Counted from the first letter of the stretch, positions 36,032 through 45,301 are shown. The stretch is DNA of 64,000 bases from Salirhabdus sp. Marseille-P4669 (GCF_900240405.1 NZ_OEQK01000005.1:62001-126000), one strand, 5' to 3'. Program-made: numbers and translations. Notes: generated by a model from the letters alone, not told the origin.

Positions 36032-36826
36032 ATGGAGAAACGGAAAGAATGGTATTTTGAATACGAAATTGAGCATAATCGCCCTGGATTATTAGGAGAT
36101 ATATCCTCTCTTTTAGGAATGCTACTCATCAATATTGTAACCATTAATGGGGTAGAGGATTCTAGACGTGGGTTACTTTTGCTTTGTAAAGAAAAGGAAC
36201 AAATTGATCGTCTGAAATCAATATTAGACACAATGGAAACGATTAAAGTAACAAAATTACGTCGCCCCAAACTCCGCGATCGACTTGCGGTCAGACATGG
36301 ACGTTATATTCAAAGCGACGTGGATGATAAAAAAACGTTTCGTTTTGTGCGCGATGAGCTTGGACTACTCGTTGACTTTATGGCTGAGTTATACAAAAAG
36401 AAAGGTCATAAACTAATTGGAATTCGCGGTATGCCCCGTGTCGGCAAAACGGAATCGATTGTTGCTGCAAGTGTTTGTGCGAATAAGCGCTGGCTTTTTG
36501 TTTCCAGTACGCTATTAAAACAAACGGTAAGAAGCCAATTGATAAAAGACGAATATGATGAAAGTAATTTGTTTATTATAGATGGAATTGTTTCAACAAA
36601 AAGAGCAAATGAAAAGCATTGGCAATTAGTAAGAGAAGTAATGCGTATGCCGTCAATTAAAGTCGTAGAACATCCGGATATATTTGTGCAGCATACAGAA
36701 TATACATTAGATGATTTTGATTACATTATTGAATTACGTAGTAACGAAGACGAAGAAATAACTTATCAAGCAATGGAAAAACCGATGTTTTCAAAAGATG
36801 ATGGTTTTTCAATGTTTGATTTTTAG
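36032..36826 (+). CDS. ymfK: DUF3388 protein YmfK
   Basis: A 264-residue protein of unknown function conserved next to ymfM. The N-terminal 75 residues, WYFEYEIEHNRPGLLGDISSLLGML, read like an ACT-type regulatory domain (split at about 8 and 20). The middle has a P-loop-like GIRGMPRVGKTES at about 130-143, and the acidic C-terminus ends FSMFDF. An NTP-binding regulatory role is inferred from motifs only. ATG 36032 follows AGGAGAG. ymfM begins 8 nt after its stop. Confidence 0.88.
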   Translation: MEKRKEWYFEYEIEHNRPGLLGDISSLLGMLLINIVTINGVEDSRRGLLLLCKEKEQIDRLKSILDTMETIKVTKLRRPKLRDRLAVRHGRYIQSDVDDKKTFRFVRDELGLLVDFMAELYKKKGHKLIGIRGMPRVGKTESIVAASVCANKRWLFVSSTLLKQTVRSQLIKDEYDESNLFIIDGIVSTKRANEKHWQLVREVMRMPSIKVVEHPDIFVQHTEYTLDDFDYIIELRSNEDEEITYQAMEKPMFSKDDGFSMFDF

Positions 36827-36834
36827 GATGGACG

Positions 36835-37764
36835 GTGTTAAGGGTGGAACTAGGAGAAAAACTGAAAGATGCTAGAGAACAAAGTGGGCTGTCATTATAT
36901 GATGTGCAGGAAAAGACGAAAATACAGAAACGATACTTAGAAGCAATTGAAGAGGGCAATTTTACGATTTTACCTGGGAGTTTTTATACGCGAGCTTTTA
37001 TACGTGAATTTGCTTTAGTTGTTGGTTTAAATCCTGATGTATTATTAGAAGAACATGCAGCAGATTTGCCAACGACCAAAGAGGAAGATTTTGAAAGATT
37101 ATCGCGGGTACAAAAACATAGTAAGCCAGGTAATTCGAGCAAAAACTCTGCAATTTTCTCCGTCATTCCTAAAATACTGACAGCCGCACTCATTATTGGC
37201 ATTATTGCTGTTGTATGGTATTTTCTACAAAAAGAGGTGGACCCTGAAAATGAAGGTCCGGTCGATGAGACGAATGAAGTAGAATTTGAGAGAAATGCAG
37301 AAGCATTAGAAGAAGGAAATGCACAAATGAATGAAGATAATGCAAATGAGGATGAACCAGCTCCTGAAGAAGGAGTGGAAGAAGAACCAGAAGAACAATC
37401 GGAGCCTGAGGAAGAGCCTGAACCAACTACGAAATTAACATTAGTTGATCAAGATGATAGTGGCACGCCATCTTCCGTTTTTGAAGTGACGAAGCCAGAG
37501 GAGCTCGTTATTAAGGTAGAAACAGAGAATAACAGTTGGCTAGATATAAAAAATGCGGATGGTGATGTATTTTATAGTAAAAACTTTACGAAGGACGATT
37601 CTCCCGCTGAGTTTGAACTAACGGAGGAAAATGAGATTATTTTAAATATTGGTCGTTCTGTAGATATTACTGTTACCGTTAATGGTGTTCCTATTGAATA
37701 TCCATTTGATGAAACGAAGGCAGAAAATTATCATCAAGTAGTAACGTTGAAAGTGGTTGAGTAG
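36835..37764 (+). CDS. ymfM: RodZ-like membrane protein YmfM
   Basis: A 309-residue RodZ homologue, a bitopic protein that links the cell-shape machinery to MreB. An N-terminal Cro/C1-type HTH domain (ELGEKLKDAREQSGLSLYDV and TKIQKRYLEAIEEGNF, about 4-75) precedes one membrane helix (about 105-125). A long acidic E/P-rich linker (about 130-200) and an extracellular beta domain follow. GTG 36835 (AGGA at 36825-36828) or GTG 36844 could start it. The acidic linker is longer than in many homologues. A terminator follows. Confidence 0.9.
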   Translation: MLRVELGEKLKDAREQSGLSLYDVQEKTKIQKRYLEAIEEGNFTILPGSFYTRAFIREFALVVGLNPDVLLEEHAADLPTTKEEDFERLSRVQKHSKPGNSSKNSAIFSVIPKILTAALIIGIIAVVWYFLQKEVDPENEGPVDETNEVEFERNAEALEEGNAQMNEDNANEDEPAPEEGVEEEPEEQSEPEEEPEPTTKLTLVDQDDSGTPSSVFEVTKPEELVIKVETENNSWLDIKNADGDVFYSKNFTKDDSPAEFELTEENEIILNIGRSVDITVTVNGVPIEYPFDETKAENYHQVVTLKVVE

Positions 37765-37786
37765 TGGTAGCCATTATCGTTTTAAC

Positions 37787-37827
37787 ATAAAGAGTCATCG
37801 TGTATTGCTCGATGACTCTTTATTTTA
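37787..37827 (+). terminator. Intrinsic terminator of ymfM
   Basis: AAAGAGTCATCG (37789-37800) pairs perfectly with CGATGACTCTTT (37810-37821), extendable by two A-T pairs, followed by ATTTTATG. Confidence 0.85.
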
Positions 37828-37889
37828 TGTGAAGAAAACGATATATTTAAATGAGTAAATGCAATTAATGTTTATTGGAGGGTACAAAC

Positions 37890-38468
37890 ATGAATATACC
37901 AAATCGAATTACTGTATCTAGAATTTTACTTATTCCATTTTTTATTCTTTTGTTAGCAATTCCTTTTGAATGGGGAGAAATACAGATTGGAGAAGAAGTC
38001 CTACCAGTTTCACATTTAGCAGCTGCTATTCTCTTCATCATTGCTTCTACTACAGACTGGATTGATGGATATTATGCAAGAAAACATAATTTGGTAACAA
38101 ACCTAGGGAAATTTTTAGATCCGTTAGCAGATAAATTATTAGTGTCTGCAGCCTTTATTTTACTAGTGGAGATGGGATTAGCACCGGCATGGGTCGTAAT
38201 TGTTATTATAAGTCGTGAGTTTGCAGTAACAGGTCTAAGACTTGTCGCTGCAGGTGAAGGTGTTGTACTAGCGGCTAGTAATATGGGAAAATTAAAAACC
38301 TGGATTCAAATTATCGCAATCTCTGTATTATTACTACATAACTTCCCGTTTTCGTATTTAGATTTCCCATTTGACACCATTGCATTATATGCCGCATTAA
38401 TCATTACGGTTGTATCAGGGCTAGATTATTTCATTAAAAATTGGCATGTAATGAGGGATTCTAAATGA
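37890..38468 (+). CDS. pgsA: CDP-diacylglycerol--glycerol-3-phosphate 3-phosphatidyltransferase
   Basis: PgsA makes phosphatidylglycerol phosphate, the committed step to phosphatidylglycerol and cardiolipin. The 192-residue membrane protein has several hydrophobic helices. It carries the complete CDP-alcohol phosphotransferase signature at about 56-83: D-x2-D-G-x2-A-R-x8-G-x3-D-x3-D, seen as DWIDGYYAR...GKFLDPLADK. ATG 37890 follows TTGGAGGG with 7-nt spacing; a longer frame from 37875 runs through the ribosome-binding site. It overlaps cinA by 4 nt. Confidence 0.97.
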   Translation: MNIPNRITVSRILLIPFFILLLAIPFEWGEIQIGEEVLPVSHLAAAILFIIASTTDWIDGYYARKHNLVTNLGKFLDPLADKLLVSAAFILLVEMGLAPAWVVIVIISREFAVTGLRLVAAGEGVVLAASNMGKLKTWIQIIAISVLLLHNFPFSYLDFPFDTIALYAALIITVVSGLDYFIKNWHVMRDSK

Positions 38469-39715
38469 GTAGAGAAGTAAATGCTGAAATCGTTTCCGTT
38501 GGCTCCGAATTGCTGCTTGGCCAAATCGCAAATACGAACGCACAATGGATTTCAGAACAACTTGCTCAAATTGGAGTAAATGTATTTTTCCATCATACAG
38601 TTGGGGATAATTTTTCTAGGCTGGAATCAGTGATGAGATTAGCAGAACAGCGATCTCATTTAGTAATTGTAACTGGTGGCCTAGGTCCTACTGATGATGA
38701 TTTAACTAGAGACGTAGCTAAAGAGGTATTAAACCAACAATTAGTTATAAATGAAACCGTACTAGAAAAGGTCCAACATTATTTTTCGAAGAATCACATT
38801 GTCATGACAGAAAACAATCGCAAACAAGCATTAGTGTTTCAAGGTGGAGAAGTATTTCTAAACGAAGTGGGAATGGCTCCAGGAATACTTGTTAAGAAGG
38901 GGGACACCATTTGGGTATTTTTGCCTGGAGTCCCACGAGAAATGAAAAGTTTAATGACAAAGAGTGTTCTTCCATACTTAGTAAACTATTATAAGTTAGA
39001 TCAAATTATTCAATCTAAAGTGTTAAAATTTATCGGAATTGGTGAATCCATTTTAGAAGATAAATTAAAAGACATTATTCGAAGCCAAACCAACCCAACT
39101 ATTGCTCCATTGGCAGGGGAAGGGGAAGTAACCTTACGCCTAACAGCAAAGGCAAACAATACCGAAATAGCATCCCAACTAATAAGCAAAGTAGAAGAAA
39201 AAATAGTAGAGAGGGTTGGAGCATTTTGTTACGGTAAGGATCAAGAAACCATTGAACAAAGGGTACTCACTCTGTTACAAGAAAAAAATAGGAGCCTTGC
39301 TTCAGCAGAAAGCTTAACAGGTGGGAAATTCATTGAAAAATTAATTGCGATTCCTGGTGCTTCATCTCATGTAGCCGGCTCTATCGTCAGTTACCAAGAG
39401 GAAACAAAAGTAAATGTTTTACAAGTTTCAAAAAGCATAATAGAGCAGTATGGAACAGTTAGTAGTGAATGTGCAAAAGCAATGGCAGCTCAAATCCAAG
39501 CATTAATGAACACTTCTGTAGGAATAAGTTTTACTGGGAATGCTGGACCAGACGCGAGTGAAGATAAGCCTGTTGGAAAAGTTTTTATCGGTGTCAAAGT
39601 AGCAAATAAAGAAGCCGAAGTTTATGAGTTTCAATTTAACGGTAACCGTGATACAATACGAAATCGCGCAGTCAAAAAAGGATTTGAAATTTTATATAAT
39701 TTATTAAAAAATTAA
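38465..39715 (+). CDS. cinA: Competence/damage-inducible protein CinA
   Basis: The 416-residue protein has two domains. The N-terminal molybdopterin-binding-like half has TNAQWISEQLA and TGGLGPTDDDLTRD. The C-terminal nicotinamide-nucleotide amidase-like half has the ASAESLTGG motif near 277 and GISFTGNAGPDA. In naturally competent bacteria cinA is often co-transcribed with recA; here it overlaps pgsA at its ATG and is followed by 166 nt that contain the recA promoter. It is the usual member of the pgsA-cinA-recA block. Confidence 0.96.
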   Translation: MSREVNAEIVSVGSELLLGQIANTNAQWISEQLAQIGVNVFFHHTVGDNFSRLESVMRLAEQRSHLVIVTGGLGPTDDDLTRDVAKEVLNQQLVINETVLEKVQHYFSKNHIVMTENNRKQALVFQGGEVFLNEVGMAPGILVKKGDTIWVFLPGVPREMKSLMTKSVLPYLVNYYKLDQIIQSKVLKFIGIGESILEDKLKDIIRSQTNPTIAPLAGEGEVTLRLTAKANNTEIASQLISKVEEKIVERVGAFCYGKDQETIEQRVLTLLQEKNRSLASAESLTGGKFIEKLIAIPGASSHVAGSIVSYQEETKVNVLQVSKSIIEQYGTVSSECAKAMAAQIQALMNTSVGISFTGNAGPDASEDKPVGKVFIGVKVANKEAEVYEFQFNGNRDTIRNRAVKKGFEILYNLLKN

Positions 39716-39798
39716 TTTTACTATTATATTTATACTGGAAAAGAGCCATTTTCTATATTAATAATGATGTTTTACCTAAAAATTGCCGGCTAAAAAAC

Positions 39799-39812
39799 CG
39801 AATAAATGTTCT
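39799..39812 (+). promoter_or_regulatory. LexA (DinR) SOS box of recA
   Basis: CGAATAAATGTTCT matches 12 of 14 positions of the B. subtilis SOS box CGAACRNRYGTTYC. It lies 9 bp upstream of the recA -35 element. This placement fits LexA repression of recA with induction on DNA damage. Confidence 0.75.
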
Positions 39813-39821
39813 ACTTTTTTG

Positions 39822-39850
39822 TTGGCAAAAGAATAAAAAAGAGGTATGAT
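39822..39850 (+). promoter_or_regulatory. Sigma-A promoter of recA
   Basis: TTGGCA (39822-39827), a spacer of exactly 17 bp, and TATGAT (39845-39850), 31 nt before the recA start codon. This is one of the best promoter matches in the window. Confidence 0.8.
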
Positions 39851-39881
39851 AGTAGTAGATTGAAAAAGGGAGGAAACTCGT

Positions 39882-40922
39882 GTGAGCGAACGTAAACAAG
39901 CGTTGGATATGGCGCTAAGACAAATAGAAAAGCAATTTGGTAAAGGATCTATTATGAAACTTGGGGAGAATACAGATCAAAATGTATCTACAGTTTCGAG
40001 TGGATCTCTAGCATTAGATATAGCATTAGGTGTAGGTGGTTATCCAAGAGGTCGTATTATTGAAATATATGGACCTGAATCTTCAGGTAAAACAACTGTT
40101 GCGCTTCACGCGATCGCAGAAGCACAACGTAAAGGTGGACAAGCGGCATTTATTGATGCAGAGCATGCACTTGATCCACAATATGCACGTAAATTAGGAG
40201 TAGATATTGAAGAACTTCTATTATCACAGCCAGACACTGGGGAACAAGCTCTAGAGATTGCAGAGGCATTAGTACGAAGTGGTGCCATTGATATTATCGT
40301 TATTGACTCCGTTGCTGCGCTTGTTCCAAAAGCAGAAATTGAAGGCGATATGGGTGATGCTCATGTTGGTTTACAAGCACGTTTAATGTCTCAAGCATTG
40401 CGTAAATTATCTGGGGCCATTAACAAATCAAAAACAATTGCTGTATTTATCAACCAAATTCGTGAAAAAGTAGGGGTTATGTTTGGAAATCCTGAAACAA
40501 CTCCTGGTGGACGCGCATTGAAGTTCTATTCTTCTGTTCGTTTAGAAGTTAGAAGAGCGGAAACATTAAAGCAAGGTAACGATATGGTAGGGAATAGAAC
40601 TAGAATCAAAGTAGTTAAAAACAAGGTTGCTCCTCCATTTAAGCAAGCGGAAGTGGATATTATGTACGGTGAAGGAATATCAAAAGAGGGTGAACTGTTA
40701 GATATTGGGGCAGATCTAGACATCGTTCAAAAGAGTGGGGCATGGTATTCATACAATGATGAAAAACTAGGTCAAGGAAGAGAAAATTCTAAGATCTTTT
40801 TACGTGAAAATCCGGAAGTAATGGAAGTCATTCAAAATGAAGTGCGTAAACACTATGATTTTGAAGGTACAAAAGATTCAGAAGGAAAAGCGAGTGAAGA
40901 GCAAGAAGTACTTGATGTATAA
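39882..40922 (+). CDS. recA: Recombinase RecA
   Basis: RecA forms filaments on single-stranded DNA, drives strand exchange and triggers LexA self-cleavage. The 346-residue protein has Walker A GPESSGKT (64-71), Walker [13 protein letters not shown], loop L1 residues [17 protein letters not shown], and L2 [21 protein letters not shown] split across about 195-215. It ends in an acidic tail (EEQEVLDV). GTG 39882 follows GGGAGG. Its promoter and LexA box lie immediately upstream. Confidence 0.98.
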   Translation: MSERKQALDMALRQIEKQFGKGSIMKLGENTDQNVSTVSSGSLALDIALGVGGYPRGRIIEIYGPESSGKTTVALHAIAEAQRKGGQAAFIDAEHALDPQYARKLGVDIEELLLSQPDTGEQALEIAEALVRSGAIDIIVIDSVAALVPKAEIEGDMGDAHVGLQARLMSQALRKLSGAINKSKTIAVFINQIREKVGVMFGNPETTPGGRALKFYSSVRLEVRRAETLKQGNDMVGNRTRIKVVKNKVAPPFKQAEVDIMYGEGISKEGELLDIGADLDIVQKSGAWYSYNDEKLGQGRENSKIFLRENPEVMEVIQNEVRKHYDFEGTKDSEGKASEEQEVLDV

Positions 40923-40939
40923 AAAGTATAATTAATAAA

Positions 40940-40996
40940 AAAGGTATCTATTATGTGTCATGTTTAATGAAAAATCGACATATAGTAGATACCTTT
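40940..40996. terminator. Long hairpin after recA
   Basis: A stem of 20 pairs (40940-40959 with 40977-40996, a few G-U) encloses a 17-nt loop, beginning with AAAGGTATCTA and ending with TAGATACCTTT. On the + strand only TTT then AAAA follows, so the U-tract is poor. On the minus strand the stem is followed by a T-rich stretch, so it would terminate leftward transcription better. It may act in both directions. Confidence 0.6.
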
Positions 40997-41040
40997 AAAA
41001 GTATAATGGGCATAATCTGATAATTCCTTGACAATAATTT

Positions 41041-41069
41041 TTTACAAGCTTAAAATTAGTATGTATAAT
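41041..41069 (+). promoter_or_regulatory. Sigma-A promoter of rny
   Basis: TTTACA (41041-41046), 17-bp spacer, TATAAT (41064-41069), 108 nt before the rny ATG. The leader shows no obvious structure. Confidence 0.65.
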
Positions 41070-41177
41070 TTTATTTTTATTTCAACTATAACTTTGAAAT
41101 GAATGTTATGAAAATTGTAAATTTGTACATGCCGACTGTATTTAAGTACGAGCATTACAGCAAGAGGAGGTGAACAA

Positions 41178-42746
41178 ATGGAAGTCAGTTTACTCATCCT
41201 TATCATCTCCGCTTTGCTTGCCTTGATTGTCGGTTTGTTTGTTGGTTATTTAATTCGCAAGTCAATTGCAGAAGCCAAAATTTCGAGTGCTGAAGAATTG
41301 GCAAAACAAATTGTCGAAGAAGGTCGGAGAAATGCAGAAGCCGCTAAACGTGAGGCGCTATTAGAGGCTAAAGATGAAAATCACCGTCTGCGTCAAGAAA
41401 CAGATAATGAACTTCGTGAAAGACGAATGGAAGTAAAAAGCCAGGAAACTCGTCTTTTACAAAGAGAAGAAAACTTGGACAGAAAAAGTGAAACGCTAGA
41501 TAAGCGCGAGCTCATGTTAGAAAGAAAAGAAGCGTCACTTGCTGAAAAACAACAACAAATTCAAGAGATGGAAAGCAAAGTGGAAGAATTAGTTAAGGAA
41601 CAGCAAGCTGAGCTTGAACGCATTTCAGGTTATACATCTGACCAAGCTAAACAAATTATTTTAGAGCGTGTTGAAAAAGATGTGACACACGAAACGGCCA
41701 TGATACTAAGAGAAGCTGAGAACCGTGCTAAAGAAGAGGCAGATAAAAAGGCAAAAAATATTTTATCACTTGCCCTACAACGCTGTGCAGCTGACCATGT
41801 AGCTGAGACGACTGTATCTGTAGTAAATTTACCAAATGATGAAATGAAGGGTAGAATCATCGGTAGAGAAGGACGGAATATCCGCGCAATTGAAACACTT
41901 ACAGGAATTGATCTTATCATTGATGACACACCTGAAGCGGTTATTTTATCCGGTTTTGACCCGATAAGAAGAGAGACTGCCCGACTTGCACTTGAAAAAC
42001 TTGTTCAGGATGGACGTATACATCCTGCAAGAATCGAGGAAATGGTTGAAAAATCTCGTCGTGAGGTAGATGAATACATTCGTGAAATTGGTGAACAATC
42101 TACTTTTGAAGTAGGTGTGCATGGATTACATCCAGATTTAATCAAAATACTAGGTCGACTAAAATACCGTACAAGCTATGGTCAAAATGTATTAAAACAT
42201 TCAATGGAAGTCGCGTATTTAGCTGGCTTGTTAGCAGCGGAGCTAGGTGAAGATGAACGTTTAGCACGTCGAGCTGGATTACTTCATGATATTGGTAAAG
42301 CAATAGACCATGAAGTGGAAGGAAGCCATGTAGAAATCGGTAAGGAGCTTGCTCAGAAATATAAAGAACATCCTGTCGTGATCAATGCAATTGCATCCCA
42401 CCACGGCGATGAAGAGCCAACTTCAATTATTTCAGTATTAGTAGCAGCTGCCGATGCACTTTCTGCTGCACGTCCTGGAGCTCGAAGCGAAACGTTAGAA
42501 AACTACATCAAGCGCTTAGAAAAACTAGAGGAAATTTCCGATTCTTATGAGGGTGTAGAAAAGTCTTATGCAATACAAGCAGGTAGAGAAATCCGAATTA
42601 TGGTCAAGCCTGATGAAATTGATGATGACAAATCCATTATTCTTGCAAGAGATATTCGGAAAAAGATTGAAGATGAATTAGATTATCCTGGACATATAAA
42701 AGTTACTGTCATTAGGGAAACGAGAGCAGTCGAATATGCTAAATAA
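41178..42746 (+). CDS. rny: Ribonuclease Y
   Basis: RNase Y is the membrane-bound endoribonuclease that starts decay of many mRNAs in Firmicutes. The 522-residue protein has one N-terminal membrane helix (about 4-26) and a long charged coiled coil (about 30-185). A KH domain ([17 protein letters not shown], about 216-235) and an HD domain with the metal-binding HD pair in [12 protein letters not shown] (about 367-378) follow. It ends TRAVEYAK as usual. ATG 41178 follows GAGGAGGTG. RicA, part of its specificity complex, is encoded at 50609. It is a single gene with its own promoter and terminator. Confidence 0.98.
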   Translation: MEVSLLILIISALLALIVGLFVGYLIRKSIAEAKISSAEELAKQIVEEGRRNAEAAKREALLEAKDENHRLRQETDNELRERRMEVKSQETRLLQREENLDRKSETLDKRELMLERKEASLAEKQQQIQEMESKVEELVKEQQAELERISGYTSDQAKQIILERVEKDVTHETAMILREAENRAKEEADKKAKNILSLALQRCAADHVAETTVSVVNLPNDEMKGRIIGREGRNIRAIETLTGIDLIIDDTPEAVILSGFDPIRRETARLALEKLVQDGRIHPARIEEMVEKSRREVDEYIREIGEQSTFEVGVHGLHPDLIKILGRLKYRTSYGQNVLKHSMEVAYLAGLLAAELGEDERLARRAGLLHDIGKAIDHEVEGSHVEIGKELAQKYKEHPVVINAIASHHGDEEPTSIISVLVAAADALSAARPGARSETLENYIKRLEKLEEISDSYEGVEKSYAIQAGREIRIMVKPDEIDDDKSIILARDIRKKIEDELDYPGHIKVTVIRETRAVEYAK

Positions 42747-42774
42747 GCGATCCATATACGGATCGCTTATTTTT
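42742..42774 (+). terminator. Intrinsic terminator of rny
   Basis: AATAAGCGATCC (42742-42753) pairs perfectly with GGATCGCTTATT (42760-42771), loop ATATAC, followed by TTG. The left arm includes the rny stop codon TAA. Confidence 0.85.
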
Positions 42775-42860
42775 GTATTCACTTTTGACAATCACCTAGT
42801 TCTATGTGACACTATCAATGGATAAAACCTAATAACTATGCAATAGAGAGGACCTCGAAG

Positions 42861-43658
42861 ATGAAAATACTTTTTATAGGTGATGTAGTTGGTTCACCTG
42901 GAAGAGACATGCTGAAGGAAAATCTACCAAAGCTAAAAAACAAATATAATCCAAATATAACGATTGTAAATGGAGAAAATGCTGCACATGGTAAAGGAAT
43001 TACGGAAAAGATTTATCGTCAGTTTTTAGAATGGGGGGCTAATGTCATTACATTAGGTAACCATGCATGGGATAAAAAGGAGATATTTGAGTTTATTGAT
43101 GATGCCCCACATATGATTAGACCGGCAAACTTTCCTAAAGGAACCCCAGGGAAGGGAATGACTTTTTTTAAAGCAGGTAAACATGAGCTTGCTGTAATAA
43201 ACGCACAAGGTCGGACATTTTTACCACCATTAGATGATCCATTTCGCATTTTAGATGAATTAGTGGTAGAAGCAAAAAAAAGAACACCTTTTGTATTTGT
43301 AGACTTTCATGCAGAAGCAACGAGTGAAAAGCAAGCGATTGGTTGGTATTTAGATGGTAGAGTAGGTAGTGTTGTAGGAACGCATACACATGTTCAAACA
43401 GCCGATGAACGAATCTTACCAAAGGGTACAGCTTATATTTCGGATGTAGGGATGACTGGTCCTTATGATGGTATTTTAGGAGTGCAGAAAGAAAATGTTA
43501 TTAAGAGATTTTTAACAAACTTACCTGTACGATTTGAAGTACCTTCAGAAGGCAGGGCACAGCTTTCTGGTGTGATTATTGATTTAGATGATTCTACTGG
43601 TTTAGCAAAAAATATATCACGTATTTTAATCAATGATGATCACCCATTTTTCTCATAA
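42861..43658 (+). CDS. ymdB: Metallophosphoesterase YmdB
   Basis: A 265-residue phosphodiesterase; B. subtilis YmdB influences the switch between motility and biofilm formation and hydrolyses 2',3'- or 3',5'-cyclic nucleotides in vitro. The metal-binding motifs are present in order: GDVVGSPGRD, NGENAAHG, GNHAWD, DFHAEATSEK and GTHTHVQTAD. ATG 42861 follows AGAGAGGA. It lies between rny and spoVS, matching B. subtilis order. A terminator follows immediately. Confidence 0.95.
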   Translation: MKILFIGDVVGSPGRDMLKENLPKLKNKYNPNITIVNGENAAHGKGITEKIYRQFLEWGANVITLGNHAWDKKEIFEFIDDAPHMIRPANFPKGTPGKGMTFFKAGKHELAVINAQGRTFLPPLDDPFRILDELVVEAKKRTPFVFVDFHAEATSEKQAIGWYLDGRVGSVVGTHTHVQTADERILPKGTAYISDVGMTGPYDGILGVQKENVIKRFLTNLPVRFEVPSEGRAQLSGVIIDLDDSTGLAKNISRILINDDHPFFS

Positions 43659-43662
43659 TACG

Positions 43663-43699
43663 AAACTAGATACTGTATGATTCAGTATCTAGTTTTTTT
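43663..43699 (+). terminator. Intrinsic terminator of ymdB
   Basis: AAACTAGATACTG (43663-43675) pairs perfectly with CAGTATCTAGTTT (43683-43695), loop TATGATT, followed by TTTT. Confidence 0.88.
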
Positions 43700-43764
43700 A
43701 CATATATTTATTACAGTTCTTATAGCGCTATTCTATGGAAATATATCTCCTAGACAGTATTTAT

Positions 43765-43778
43765 AGAAAACGCTTACA
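43765..43778 (+). promoter_or_regulatory. CRE-like site upstream of spoVS
   Basis: AGAAAACGCTTACA matches 13 of 14 positions of the CcpA-binding consensus TGWAANCGNTNWCA, missing only the first T. It lies about 50 bp upstream of the sigma-H promoter of spoVS. Catabolite control of spoVS is not something I know to be established. Confidence 0.4.
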
Positions 43779-43826
43779 AAATCAATTAAAAATATTTGTA
43801 TTTTTCAGAAAAATCTTCCATAATAA

Positions 43827-43855
43827 AGAGGAATATCAAAAGTTTTCGTGAATAT
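43827..43855 (+). promoter_or_regulatory. Sigma-H promoter of spoVS
   Basis: AGAGGAATA (43827-43835) matches the sigma-H -35 consensus RNAGGAWWW completely. CGTGAATAT (43847-43855) matches 8 of 9 of the -10 consensus RNNGAATWW, with an 11-bp spacer. spoVS is sigma-H dependent in B. subtilis, which supports the call. Confidence 0.75.
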
Positions 43856-43899
43856 AGTAATTGTGGGAGAAGAATAGAAATTTTGAGGAGGAACTAGTA

Positions 43900-44160
43900 A
43901 TGGAAATATTAAAAGTTTCAGCAAAATCAAATCCGAACTCTGTAGCAGGGGCCCTTGCTAACGTTTTACGCGAGAGGGGCACAGCCGAAATTCAGGCGAT
44001 CGGTGCTGGTGCATTAAATCAAGCAGTTAAGGCTGTAGCGATTGCACGAGGATTTGTAGCGCCTAGTGGTGTTGACTTAATTTGCATTCCCGCTTTTACA
44101 GATATTATGATTGACAATGAGGAGCGGACTGCAATTAAATTAATTGTGGAGCCAAGATAA
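43900..44160 (+). CDS. spoVS: Stage V sporulation protein S
   Basis: SpoVS is a small, extremely conserved Alba-like protein needed for later sporulation stages; its mutation in B. subtilis releases cells at stage V. The 86-residue protein is MEILKVSAKSNPNSVAGALA onwards and ends KLIVEPR. Lys and Arg residues in the AIGAGALNQAVKAVAIARGF region are conserved. ATG 43900 follows GAGGAGG; a longer frame from 43861 is not supported by homology. A sigma-H promoter lies upstream and a terminator downstream. Confidence 0.98.
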   Translation: MEILKVSAKSNPNSVAGALANVLRERGTAEIQAIGAGALNQAVKAVAIARGFVAPSGVDLICIPAFTDIMIDNEERTAIKLIVEPR

Positions 44161-44170
44161 TACATTAATG

Positions 44171-44201
44171 AAACCTGTTTGCAACGGGCAAGCAGGTTTT
44201 T
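44171..44201 (+). terminator. Intrinsic terminator of spoVS
   Basis: AAACCTGTTTGC (44171-44182) pairs with GCAAGCAGGTTT (44188-44199) with one G-U, loop AACGG, followed by TT. Confidence 0.86.
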
Positions 44202-44250
44202 ATTTAATTATGTTACGTAACCTTATACATCTTGAGAGAGGAGCATTTTT

Positions 44251-45171
44251 ATGATAATAGATGCACATTGTGACGTATTATTTCAATTATGGAAAAATCC
44301 AAACCTACAATTTAAAAATAGTCCAGAATTAAGGGTTACATACGACAGTTGGAAAGATAGTATAGCGAAGGTTCAATGCTTTGCAATTTTTGTTCCAGAA
44401 GATGTACCGGAATCGATGCAATTTGAGACAGCATTAAAAATGGTAGATATTTTTTACGAAAAGATTATTAAACCTTTTCCAAATATTCGAGTAGTGACAA
44501 ATAGCGAGGACATTTTACATTTAAAAGAAAATGAACTAGGGGCCATGTTAACGTTAGAAGGTTGTCATCCAATTGGAAGTGACATTACAAAATTAAAAAC
44601 GTTGCTTCGTTTAGGGGTTCGCGCTGTTGGGTTAACTTGGAATAATGCAAATGCAGTTTGTGATGGTGTTGGGGAATCGAGAGGTGCTGGTCTTTCCACG
44701 TTCGGAAAACAAGTAGTAGAAACCTTAAATGAATATGAAATTCTTACAGATGTATCCCACATTTCTTATAAAGGCTTTTGGGATGTAATGGAGCTAGCAA
44801 AGTATCCAATTGCCAGTCACTCCAATACGTTTAAGCTTTGTAACCATCCACGGAATTTAGATGATAAGCAATTAAAGGCGCTTATAGCGAGAAAAGCATT
44901 TATTGGTGTTACATATGTTCCAGAATTTTTGACGAACGAAAAATCTGCATCTATAAAAAATGTTTTTGAACACATTGAAAAGATTTATAAAATGGGTGGT
45001 GAAAACTCCGTAGGGCTTGGCTCTGACTTTGATGGAACAGATGGATTTGTTGAAGGAATTGAGGATTATTCAAAATATAATGCTTTTTATTATGAACTAA
45101 AAAATCGTTTTTCAAAGGAATTTGTCCAAAAGATTACATCGGAAAATTTTCTTCACAATCTCCCAAATTAA
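44251..45171 (+). CDS. Membrane dipeptidase family (M19) metallopeptidase
   Basis: A 306-residue renal-dipeptidase-like enzyme (peptidase M19), which hydrolyses dipeptides in a two-zinc TIM barrel. The N-terminal HxD pair is in DAHCDVLF (His6, Asp8), the bridging glutamate is in TLEGCHPIGSD, and later ligands are in ILTDVSHISYKGFWD and the ASHSNTF region; LGSDFDGTDGF is also typical. There is no signal peptide, so it is cytoplasmic. ATG 44251 follows GAGAGGAG. In B. subtilis this place, after spoVS, holds tdh-kbl instead. The substrate is unknown. Confidence 0.9.
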   Translation: MIIDAHCDVLFQLWKNPNLQFKNSPELRVTYDSWKDSIAKVQCFAIFVPEDVPESMQFETALKMVDIFYEKIIKPFPNIRVVTNSEDILHLKENELGAMLTLEGCHPIGSDITKLKTLLRLGVRAVGLTWNNANAVCDGVGESRGAGLSTFGKQVVETLNEYEILTDVSHISYKGFWDVMELAKYPIASHSNTFKLCNHPRNLDDKQLKALIARKAFIGVTYVPEFLTNEKSASIKNVFEHIEKIYKMGGENSVGLGSDFDGTDGFVEGIEDYSKYNAFYYELKNRFSKEFVQKITSENFLHNLPN

Positions 45172-45185
45172 CTTTTTGGTGTAAT

Positions 45186-45222
45186 AAATCTTTTGACCTT
45201 CCATTTGGTGGTCAAAAGATTT
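45186..45222 (+). terminator. Hairpin after the M19 dipeptidase gene
   Basis: AAATCTTTTGACC (45186-45198) pairs perfectly with GGTCAAAAGATTT (45210-45222), 13 bp, 11-nt loop. CAAGT follows, so there is no proper U-tract; termination is likely but not certain. Confidence 0.55.
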
Positions 45223-45301
45223 CAAGTATGTAAAAAACTTATGCTTCGTCTTGATGACAGGAGTTTAAGTTACTAATAAATTTATTTAGGGGGTGTTAAG
45301 T

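Noticed and set aside
39716-39881. Terminator after cinA
   Set aside because: Only AT-rich sequence without a convincing stem; recA may receive some read-through from pgsA-cinA in addition to its own promoter.
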